Source: SAR324 cluster bacterium (GTDB taxonomy: Bacteria; SAR324; NAC60-12). Taken from it: a DNA stretch of 12,358 bases. Numbering within the stretch: position 1 is the first letter of the stretch; the number at the start of each line of letters is the position of its first letter. Of this stretch, positions 7,461-12,358 are shown in pieces. The notes beneath the pieces are model-generated. The model was not told the origin of the DNA. It did not search any database and was given only the letters and a program-made list of their open reading frames with translations. Position numbers and translations under genes: made by a program. The stretch covers positions 1 through 12,358 of the forward strand of contig JAKUUF010000038.1 of the NCBI GenBank assembly GCA_022448705.1. The letters are read 5' to 3'.

Positions 7461-9037
7461 AGCACAATCTTACAAGCAGAAGTTATACCTTCCTGATTTC
7501 GTATTTCTTTCAAAACTTTTAAAGGCAAGTCATCATCAACACGTATCAATGACAAAGCCTCGCCTCCGCGAATATTTCTTGCCAGTTGAAACTGGTCTAT
7601 GTTGATACCATTTTTACCCAAGCAGGTTCCTAAAACTCCTACCATGCCTGGGCGATCCTGATTAGTTGTAGCTAAAATTGTTCCCTCAGCTTCAAATTCA
7701 CATTCAAAACCATTGATCAAGGTGATGCGCGGGTGAGGACCGCTGAAAACTACTCCTCCAATTACAAATTGCCTGCCTGAGGCTGAAAGTTCGCAAATAA
7801 GCGCACTCTCATAATCTGTAAACCCGGGGTCCTCATGTTCTTCAACATGCAGTCCAACATTTTCAGCCTGCTGGTCTGCATTGACATAGCTAACATAATC
7901 CTGCCTGTTCTGCAGCAGACCTTTTAGAAAACAAAGCCTCAGAAGCGTTGCATCGTGTTTAGCCAGTTTCCCTCTATAACTGATTGCCAAATGTGTTGGC
8001 GTAAATTCAACATATTGCGAAGAAAACAAACCGAGTTTTTCTGCAAGCGAGATGTAGGAAGATACTGGACTGCTGCTTAATACCTTAACTCTGGGCATAT
8101 TAACAGGATAGTCCACAACTTCACCGCGGAGAGCGCGCGGTATCTGTGTGGCAACAGACTCAGCGATTCTTTGTTGAGCCTCTTTTGTGGAGGCACCCAC
8201 ATGAGGTGACATTACAACTTGAGGAAAATCACGAAATGGATTTTCTGTTGGCGGTTCCACTTCCCAAGTATCAATTCCTGCCGCGGCCACTTTGCCAGAT
8301 TTTAATGCTTCCAGCAACGCTTTTTCCTGGATTACCCCGCCACGAGCAGTATTTAGGATCACTGCTCCTGATTTCATTTGACTGAATTCTGCTGCGCCAA
8401 TCATTCCTGTCGTTTCCTGGTTTTTAGGTACATGCATGCTGATTACATCGGCACTTGTTAGAAGTTCATCCAAAGAACATTTTTTAGCGTGGTGACGATC
8501 AAATACCTCATCTGAAACATATGGATCATAAGCCAGAACCTCCATTTCAAATGCTTTAGCGTAACGGGCAACCCGGTGACCTACATTGCCAAGTCCTATA
8601 ATTCCTATTGATTTTCCCCACAGCTCTGTGCCTGTAAATGCATGACGGTCCCATTTAAGTTCACTCATGTGGCTGTGAGCAGGTACTATGTTTCTCATAG
8701 CCGATAATAGTAAGCCTATCGCAAGTTCAGCTGCAGATGTGGTGTTTATTCCAGGAGTGTTAATTACAAGAATGCCTTTTTCAGTTGCGTAGTCCACATC
8801 TATATTTCCAATACCCACTGCTGCGCGAGCAATAACCTTTAAATTTGGTGCACTATCAATCAGCTCCCTCGGGATCGCTGTTTCTGATCGTGTGAGAATG
8901 CAGTGAAAATCTGGAATTATTTTGAGGATTTCTTGATAAGGCAGTTCAGGAGCATACCTGATTTCAAAATCCTTTTCCCGACGCAGTAACTCCAGGCCGA
9001 TTTCATGAATTGATCCGGTAATTAATATTTTATGCAT
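7457..9037 (-). CDS. serA: D-3-phosphoglycerate dehydrogenase (SerA), long form
   Basis: This cytosolic enzyme oxidises 3-phosphoglycerate to 3-phosphohydroxypyruvate with NAD, the committed step of serine synthesis. The 526-residue protein is the long type. Its substrate-binding lobe begins ILITGSIHEIGLELL and includes RAAVGIGNID (71-80). The Rossmann motif GIIGLGNVG is at 145-153, with Asp171 ending the second strand as expected for NAD. The catalytic residues are Arg232 (ARGG), Glu261 (WEVEP) and His279 (SPHVGAST). An intervening domain (about 318-450) precedes a C-terminal ACT domain (about 453-526, ATTNQDRPGMVGVLG), which in this family binds serine or other effectors. Everything is intact. 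It heads the minus-strand run and is divergent from the small regulator gene at 9526. The ribosome-binding site is weak (AAGAT). Confidence 0.97.
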   Translation of the reverse strand: MHKILITGSIHEIGLELLRREKDFEIRYAPELPYQEILKIIPDFHCILTRSETAIPRELIDSAPNLKVIARAAVGIGNIDVDYATEKGILVINTPGINTTSAAELAIGLLLSAMRNIVPAHSHMSELKWDRHAFTGTELWGKSIGIIGLGNVGHRVARYAKAFEMEVLAYDPYVSDEVFDRHHAKKCSLDELLTSADVISMHVPKNQETTGMIGAAEFSQMKSGAVILNTARGGVIQEKALLEALKSGKVAAAGIDTWEVEPPTENPFRDFPQVVMSPHVGASTKEAQQRIAESVATQIPRALRGEVVDYPVNMPRVKVLSSSPVSSYISLAEKLGLFSSQYVEFTPTHLAISYRGKLAKHDATLLRLCFLKGLLQNRQDYVSYVNADQQAENVGLHVEEHEDPGFTDYESALICELSASGRQFVIGGVVFSGPHPRITLINGFECEFEAEGTILATTNQDRPGMVGVLGTCLGKNGINIDQFQLARNIRGGEALSLIRVDDDLPLKVLKEIRNQEGITSACKIVL

Positions 9038-9220
9038 TAATCTTAAATTTGTTTACATTGCTAAACCCTGGCAGTACTTAATAATATCAATCCACATTTT
9101 TGCTGATGAAACAAAAAGTCCGGGACTTCAATATGTAAATACTGTTCTATATTGATTATAAATTATATAAATGAAATGAAAAGCAAAGTTAGGCTAAAGC
9201 AGTGTAAAAAAGGAGGGCAA

Positions 9221-9241
9221 ACGGGTGGGTTTACCACCCGT
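9221..9241. repeat. Strong hairpin, 8-bp stem with 5-base loop
   Basis: ACGGGTGG (9221-9228) and CCACCCGT (9234-9241) are perfect inverted repeats around the loop GTTTA. On the plus strand no T-run follows. On the minus strand a TTTTTT run begins about nine bases beyond the stem, but no minus-strand gene ends here, so a terminator role is doubtful. AGGAGG (9211-9216) lies just before it. It could be a leader-RNA hairpin or an operator. Confidence 0.45.
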
Positions 9242-9256
9242 ATATCTTCAAGATAT
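9242..9256. repeat. Palindrome ATATCTT-C-AAGATAT
   Basis: A perfect 7-bp inverted repeat around one base. It resembles the second palindrome at 9441-9456 (ACATCTT-GA-AAGATGT): the arms differ only in the second base. Both lie upstream of the small DNA-binding protein gene, about 200 bases apart centre to centre, which suggests paired binding sites. Confidence 0.4.
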
Positions 9257-9434
9257 TCAGATCCCTTTACGAATCATCATTTCCTGAGGATTTAAGCGGT
9301 GCAAACAGCGAGTGCGAATGGCTATTTGACGAAAAGGATAAAGAATTTTTTTATTTTTGTTCATCTGTTACTCCAGTATTTATGCGGTTTAAATCAATGA
9401 TAAATGTAGTCCTAAAAACTATATCATCAAACTC

Positions 9435-9464
9435 TTGCACACATCTTGAAAGATGTACTAATAG
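9435..9464 (+). promoter_or_regulatory. Possible promoter with palindromic operator in its spacer, for the ribbon-helix-helix gene
   Basis: TTGCAC (9435-9440) is a plausible -35 and TAATAG (9459-9464) a weak -10 with an 18-base spacer. The perfect inverted repeat ACATCTT-GA-AAGATGT (9441-9456) fills almost the whole spacer. Small ribbon-helix-helix proteins commonly repress their own promoters from such sites, so this may be the autoregulatory operator. The hexamers are poor matches; the palindrome is the solid part. Confidence 0.35.
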
Positions 9465-9525
9465 TATCGGCAAACCCGGTAATACCTTGAATATTTTTTG
9501 CTCAAAAGGATTAAGAAAAGGTTTT

Positions 9526-9729
9526 ATGGCAAGAGGGGGCTTCCGAGAGGGGGCAGGAAGAAAAAAAGAATATAACGAGCCAGTTAAAAAAATTCTACTT
9601 GGACTACCTGAGTCTGTTTTACAGCAGCTGGACAACTATGCCTCTGCTAAGAATCTTTCTCGTCCAAAAGCTGTAGCAATATTAGTGGAGCAGGCAATGA
9701 TGGAACAGAGCGGCAATATGGCAATTTAG
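9526..9729 (+). CDS. Small ribbon-helix-helix (CopG-like) DNA-binding protein
   Basis: A 67-residue basic protein. It starts with the glycine/arginine tail MARGGFREGAGRKK, a motif seen at the N-terminus of many plasmid- and phage-type DNA-binding proteins. A beta strand (KKILLGLP, 21-28) follows, then helix 1 (ESVLQQLDNYASAKN, 29-43) and helix 2 (SRPKAVAILVEQAM, 45-58). This is the ribbon-helix-helix order of CopG-like repressors and antitoxins. It probably dimerises and binds an operator through the strand. I chose ATG 9526 because the conserved tail begins there and AAGAAAAGG precedes it. The ATG at 9382 adds 48 residues with no recognisable fold. No toxin gene is next to it. The plus strand and isolated position differ from the minus-strand neighbours, which could mean acquisition, but this is unproven. 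Confidence 0.75.
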   Translation: MARGGFREGAGRKKEYNEPVKKILLGLPESVLQQLDNYASAKNLSRPKAVAILVEQAMMEQSGNMAI

Positions 9730-9749
9730 CAAATTATTCATCTTTCAGT

Positions 9750-9899
9750 CTATTGTTTCACAGCTTTAGTCAACGTGACAGCTTCCAATTCCCTGAGCTT
9801 TCGAACAGCTTCCTGAAAACGCTTCCTTGATCTCTTCTTCTCCCATAAACCGAGAAGAGTAATTGAAGTAAACATCATCAAAACTAAAACAAGTCCCAT
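9750..9899 (-). CDS. Tiny single-pass membrane protein, 49 residues
   Basis: This short gene reads MGLVLVLMMFTSITLLGLW (residues 1-19), one transmembrane helix, followed by EKKRSRKRFQEAVRKLRELE, a strongly basic, helical cytoplasmic tail. The tail has heptad-like spacing (F28, V32, L35, L38). A good ribosome-binding site (GAGGGAG) stands just before the ATG. The hydrophobic-then-basic layout and the ribosome-binding site make a real gene likely although it is only 49 codons. No family is recognised. It is the last gene of the fliN-GT9-DUF4254 cluster, 89 bp after the 57-residue membrane protein gene, and its stop lies 20 bp from that of the convergent ribbon-helix-helix gene. By the positive-inside rule the N-terminus would be periplasmic. 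Confidence 0.6.
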   Translation of the reverse strand: MGLVLVLMMFTSITLLGLWEKKRSRKRFQEAVRKLRELEAVTLTKAVKQ

Positions 9900-9945
9900 T
9901 CTCCCTCTGTTACAATAAGTATTTTTGAATTATTTTATTCTTTTC

Positions 9946-9954
9946 TGTGGATAA
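9946..9954 (-). promoter_or_regulatory. Single perfect DnaA-box match
   Basis: The minus strand reads TTATCCACA, identical to the bacterial DnaA-box consensus, in the gap between the two tiny membrane-protein genes. I saw no second box nearby, no A/T-rich unwinding cluster and no dnaA or dnaN gene, so it is not evidence for a replication origin. It may be chance. Confidence 0.25.
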
Positions 9955-9988
9955 AATTACTGCCAGCCAAGTTTGAACTTCTTGCACA

Positions 9989-10162
9989 TCAATCAGAACC
10001 AATTATCATTATCAACGTAGAAATTCCATAGTAAACAGCTATTCCACCCAGCACCCAGTGTACTAATTTGTGTGATTTTTTTTGTGCCTTTTTTCGTACC
10101 CTCCACCACAAATAAATTGTATAAATTATCAGGATAGCAAGAAAAATTCCTTTTAACCCCAT
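9989..10162 (-). CDS. Small two-pass membrane protein, 57 residues
   Basis: This 57-residue protein has one hydrophobic helix at residues 4-20 (KGIFLAILIIYTIYLWW), a very basic loop RVRKKAQKKSHK (21-32), and a second helix at about 35-54 (HWVLGGIAVYYGISTLIMII). A hairpin with both termini in the periplasm and the basic loop in the cytosol is the natural topology. The ATG lies 16 bp after the stop of the DUF4254 gene, with GAGAAG eight bases upstream as a moderate ribosome-binding site, so translation as part of that operon is likely. No family is recognised. Its place after a glycosyltransferase and DUF4254 gene suggests an envelope role, which is inference only. Confidence 0.65.
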   Translation of the reverse strand: MGLKGIFLAILIIYTIYLWWRVRKKAQKKSHKLVHWVLGGIAVYYGISTLIMIIGSD

Positions 10163-10178
10163 TCCACTATCTTCTCAT

Positions 10179-10793
10179 TTAGTTTTTCCCTTTCTGATAA
10201 AGTACGGGATTTAAATTCTCATCATTATACATTTTCATCTGCTGATAAACCTTCAGCCGCTTTTTGCCATTGCTTAAATCAGCCAGCAATTTCTCGAGGC
10301 TTTTTTTCAGATCATTACGCTGGTCCTGCAATACTGAAAGTTTTCCAGAACATTTTTTCCGATGCTCATCTGTTACATCCAGGCGTTGGATTTCTTCGTC
10401 CATGTGGTAAATCTTCAAAGCATTTATGGAAAGACGGTCAATTATACTTCCTGGAGTTTCACTATTCATCTCAGTCTCTGAAGTATACTTAATTTTTTTA
10501 TTCTGAAGTTCATCCAGCAGATATTGATCCATCTGTTCGATCATATCATTGCGGAGTTGGTTCAAAACATCAATTGCGCGTTTTACTGCAGCAATCTTTG
10601 AGTCTGGGGCATCCGGGTCACGTGCCATGTCTTCCTGGTGCCATAATTCAAAATTAACATAATGCTGCCTTGAAACAAGGCTTGGGAAATCAGATGCCTC
10701 ATCATAATCAGGTTCAGGTGCTTTGACGTGCCACTGAACAACTTCATTGAGCTGTTGTTCAAGCAATTCAGATGCTTTGAAAATAAAAACCAT
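10179..10793 (-). CDS. DUF4254 family protein
   Basis: This 204-residue cytosolic, mostly helical protein matches DUF4254. The conserved blocks are all present: LWHQEDMARDPDAPD (50-64), KRAIDVLNQLRND (71-83) and SETPGSIIDRLSINALKIYHM (111-131 as a block). A coiled-coil-like C-terminus (about 132-185) follows. No catalytic residues are established for the family; the His/Glu/Asp-rich first block could be an active or metal site, but that is a guess. I recall DUF4254 genes lying beside family 9 glycosyltransferase genes in LPS-type loci. Here the gene starts 9 bp after such a gene, with AAAGGG five bases before the ATG, so the two are surely co-transcribed and probably work together in building the outer-membrane glycan. 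Confidence 0.88.
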   Translation of the reverse strand: MVFIFKASELLEQQLNEVVQWHVKAPEPDYDEASDFPSLVSRQHYVNFELWHQEDMARDPDAPDSKIAAVKRAIDVLNQLRNDMIEQMDQYLLDELQNKKIKYTSETEMNSETPGSIIDRLSINALKIYHMDEEIQRLDVTDEHRKKCSGKLSVLQDQRNDLKKSLEKLLADLSNGKKRLKVYQQMKMYNDENLNPVLYQKGKN

Positions 10794-10802
10794 GAAAACC
10801 CT

Positions 10803-11807
10803 TTAATTCAAATTGTTAATTATGATCTCCAATTCAGTTTTAACAGCATCAACATTTACACCTTTCAGACATTCCAGTTTACATTTTGGATAAACGCATT
10901 TTTTTTTGCAGCCAGGATCAAACTCTAAAGCACGGTGCCGGGTTTGCTCCGGCGGTGTCCAGTTAGCTGCCCATGGTCTGCCAAATATTGCCAACGATGG
11001 TGTGTCTGCAGCAACGGCAAAGTGTCTTATTCCATTATCATTGCCCAGATGCAGATCAACTTTTTGCAGTATCGAAAGTGTTTCAGGCAGAGTAGGCACA
11101 CTGTAATCCGGCAGTGCCGGCATTTTCATTGAGGCCCGAACGGATTCGATAAAATGTTTTTCACCGGGACCAAACAGGAAAAGTATTTTTGCATTGTATT
11201 TTTCTGCCAGCCAGTCGGCAACCTGAGCAAATCTATCTGCAGGCCAGACTTTATAGGGCTGGCGAGAAACCGGAGATAATGAAACTACAAAATCGTTTTC
11301 TTCAACACCAAGTTTTCTGAATAGATTTTCGGCAAAAATTTGATCTTTTTCCTCAGGGAAAAAATCGAGTCTGAAATCAGATGCTGAAATTCCCAGCGGT
11401 CTCAGCAGCTGAGCCTTGTCTGCAGCTGAATAACTAACCTTTCCGGAAATTTTAACCGGATGCGTGTAAGCCAAGCTTCTGCCGCGAAAATCAAAACCAA
11501 TCCGCATTGGTGCGCCGCTGAAACGGGTCATCAAGGCACTGCGCGGATTTCCATAAAAATCAATAACACAGTCAAATTTTCTAGAACGAAGATTCAGAAA
11601 ATAACGTAGTGACTCTGCAATGGATTCAGGCTTCCGGTACAGCAGTATTTCTTGTAAATTAGGATTCTCATTCAAAACCTGGTCTGATGGAGATTCTGTA
11701 AGAAAGGTCAAATCAGCATCCGGGTAGGATTCGCGCAAAAGTCTGATCGCAGGTGTTGTCATCAATACATCACCAATCCGCCGTAATTGGATCAATAAAA
11801 ATTTCAC
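10803..11807 (-). CDS. Glycosyltransferase family 9 (ADP-heptose:LPS heptosyltransferase-like)
   Basis: This 334-residue cytosolic enzyme belongs to family 9, whose members (WaaC, WaaF, WaaQ types) transfer heptose from ADP-heptose to the LPS inner core at the inner membrane. The N-terminal acceptor domain starts LLIQLRRIGDVLMTTPAIR (4-22), the family hallmark. The C-terminal nucleotide-binding domain includes SPVSRQPYKVWPADRFAQV (178-196), LFGPGEK (211-217) and LGNDNGIRHFAVA (254-266), equivalent to the usual GNDTGPMHLAAA. The tail carries four cysteines (300, 304, 309, 313), as in several family members. The start is GTG, 13 bp after the FliN-like gene. Which core position it modifies cannot be told. 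It is likely co-transcribed with fliN and DUF4254. Confidence 0.9.
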   Translation of the reverse strand: MKFLLIQLRRIGDVLMTTPAIRLLRESYPDADLTFLTESPSDQVLNENPNLQEILLYRKPESIAESLRYFLNLRSRKFDCVIDFYGNPRSALMTRFSGAPMRIGFDFRGRSLAYTHPVKISGKVSYSAADKAQLLRPLGISASDFRLDFFPEEKDQIFAENLFRKLGVEENDFVVSLSPVSRQPYKVWPADRFAQVADWLAEKYNAKILFLFGPGEKHFIESVRASMKMPALPDYSVPTLPETLSILQKVDLHLGNDNGIRHFAVAADTPSLAIFGRPWAANWTPPEQTRHRALEFDPGCKKKCVYPKCKLECLKGVNVDAVKTELEIIINNLN

Positions 11808-11820
11808 TTAATCAAGGCCT

Positions 11821-12132
11821 TTATTCAAGATCGGTGAGATCTTTCAGACGATCTTCTGTCGAGGATATCTCTTTTATTTGCGCTCCAAGTTTTTCCCCCA
11901 CCATCACAGATTTCGCTTTTGCAATCTCTGCATCATTAATATAAAGCTTTAAATCCTCATTCACCATAGTACTCAGTTCCAGCATCGAACCTTGTCCAAG
12001 CTTGAGAATTTCTTCAATATCCATTCTACATTCCCCTAAGCTCAGTCTTGCGGTAACGGGCATTTCCATTAATTTGTGGAATTGAGGTACTGTCTTTTTG
12101 GAATTTTTGCTTTCCTTTTTAGTGTCGGTCAT
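11821..12132 (-). CDS. fliN: FliN-like flagellar motor switch protein (SpoA domain)
   Basis: FliN is part of the cytoplasmic C-ring that sets rotation direction and helps export flagellar proteins. This 103-residue form has a lysine-rich lead (1-14) and then the SpoA domain (about 18-89): KLMEMPVTARLSLGECRMDI, EEILKLGQGSMLEL and a final strand ending GAQIKEIS. The order and length fit FliN. The homologous type III secretion protein SctQ is a less likely alternative; the PilZ protein elsewhere favours flagella but is not proof. I chose ATG 12132, which has AAGGA 7 bases upstream. An in-frame GTG at 12321 would add 63 residues of hydrophobic, A/T-rich sequence containing a perfect TATAAT, so that stretch is probably promoter DNA. 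It is the first gene of the cluster. Confidence 0.82.
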   Translation of the reverse strand: MTDTKKESKNSKKTVPQFHKLMEMPVTARLSLGECRMDIEEILKLGQGSMLELSTMVNEDLKLYINDAEIAKAKSVMVGEKLGAQIKEISSTEDRLKDLTDLE

Positions 12133-12268
12133 TCTGCCATCCTTAAACGGAAGGTAACTGCGAATCAGATTTAACTCGCAATATTTTAAATAATTTGCTA
12201 ATTTCCTATATTCAACTCTTAAACCATAACGCCTCAAACAAGCCAGAACAAGTTGAATTAATCCAATA

Positions 12269-12274
12269 ATTATA
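12269..12274 (-). promoter_or_regulatory. -10 element candidate for the fliN-GT9-DUF4254 cluster
   Basis: A perfect TATAAT on the minus strand about 137 bases before the fliN ATG. No good -35 hexamer is found at 16-18 bases (the best is TTTTGG). A second weak pair, TTGTTC-17-TATGGT, lies nearer the gene. The true promoter is therefore uncertain. Confidence 0.3.
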
Positions 12275-12358
12275 AGAGTAAAAAAATGTCTCCAAAACAA
12301 AAAACCGCAACCAACAGGCACTCAAACAGCCGGCCAAATAAGTTTAATCTCAAAAAGC

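Larger units (their letters stand above)
9038..9525. other. A/T-rich divergent intergenic region with palindromes and no secure gene
   Basis: This 488-base gap between serA and the ribbon-helix-helix gene holds no gene I can support. The 9130-9180 stretch is very A/T-rich, with TATAAT on the minus strand at 9155-9160, probably promoter DNA for serA. A 13-bp palindrome AAGTCCGGGACTT (9116-9128) is followed on the minus strand by TTTTTG. A strong hairpin lies at 9221-9241 and a further palindrome at 9242-9256. The reading frame of the downstream gene stays open from 9208 but contains no ATG, GTG or TTG before the ATG at 9382. A 39-codon frame from ATG 9176 to 9295 lacks a ribosome-binding site. 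Confidence 0.6.

Noticed and set aside
9176..9295. A 39-codon plus-strand frame beginning MKSKVRLKQCKKGG
   Set aside because: It has no ribosome-binding site, overlaps the hairpin at 9221-9241 and shows no known family features. It is mentioned in the intergenic entry but not called as a gene.
9382..9525. Longer, 115-residue version of the ribbon-helix-helix protein from ATG 9382
   Set aside because: The 48 extra residues have no recognisable fold, no ribosome-binding site precedes 9382, and the conserved glycine/arginine tail begins exactly at ATG 9526.
9351..9635. A 94-codon minus-strand frame opposite the ribbon-helix-helix gene
   Set aside because: It is antisense to a clear small DNA-binding protein gene and its product shows no domain or plausible start context.
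9526..9899. Toxin-antitoxin pair formed by the ribbon-helix-helix protein and a neighbour
   Set aside because: The adjacent 49-residue gene is convergent, not co-directional, and looks like a membrane protein with a basic tail rather than a known toxin. No other partner is next to it.
9946..9954. DnaA box as a sign of a replication origin
   Set aside because: Only one box was seen, with no box cluster, no A/T-rich unwinding repeat array and no origin-associated genes. One match in about 12 kb could be chance.
12133..12321. N-terminal membrane extension of the FliN-like protein from GTG 12321
   Set aside because: FliN has no membrane segment at its start, the apparent hydrophobicity comes from T-rich DNA containing a TATAAT, and ATG 12132 has a good ribosome-binding site.
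1..12358. CRISPR array, tRNA or rRNA genes, insertion sequence
   Set aside because: No regularly spaced repeats, no tRNA- or rRNA-like sequence and no transposase or terminal inverted repeats were found on reading either strand.

Overview
The window looks like chromosomal DNA from a Gram-negative, probably flagellated bacterium of moderate A+T content. Envelope genes (a periplasmic penicillin-amidase-type hydrolase and a family 9 LPS-type glycosyltransferase), a FliN-type motor-switch protein and a YcgR-like PilZ protein support this. Free-standing prephenate dehydratase and a short Bacteroidetes/Chlamydia-like ParC do not fit a typical gammaproteobacterium. A deeply branching marine proteobacterial or related lineage is a guess; no decisive taxonomic marker is present.

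Layout. 1-436: promoter region and a plus-strand DUF1330 gene. 492-9037: a minus-strand run, in transcription order serA, parC-like topoisomerase A, rpmB (zinc-ribbon L28), pheA, a membrane-bound PilZ protein and a penicillin amidase family hydrolase. Internal gaps of 64-116 bp carry good promoter candidates in front of parC, rpmB and the PilZ gene, so this is probably several transcription units. The PilZ gene and the hydrolase (20 bp apart) are the most likely co-transcribed pair. 9038-9525: an A/T-rich divergent region with several palindromes and an unexplained long open frame. 9526-9729: a small plus-strand ribbon-helix-helix DNA-binding protein. 9750-12132: a second minus-strand cluster, in transcription order FliN-like, GTG-started family 9 glycosyltransferase, DUF4254 protein, and two tiny membrane-protein genes of 57 and 49 codons that usual length cut-offs miss.

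Functionally, the first block is housekeeping: serine and phenylalanine synthesis, chromosome decatenation and translation, followed by a c-di-GMP-responsive membrane protein and a periplasmic amidase. The second block joins a flagellar switch component to an envelope glycosylation module (GT9 plus DUF4254) and two uncharacterised small membrane proteins. That tail is the best candidate here for something not yet described. Other points worth checking are the quinolone-target residues of ParC, the operator-like palindromes at the rpmB and ribbon-helix-helix promoters, and the start-less open frame before the latter.
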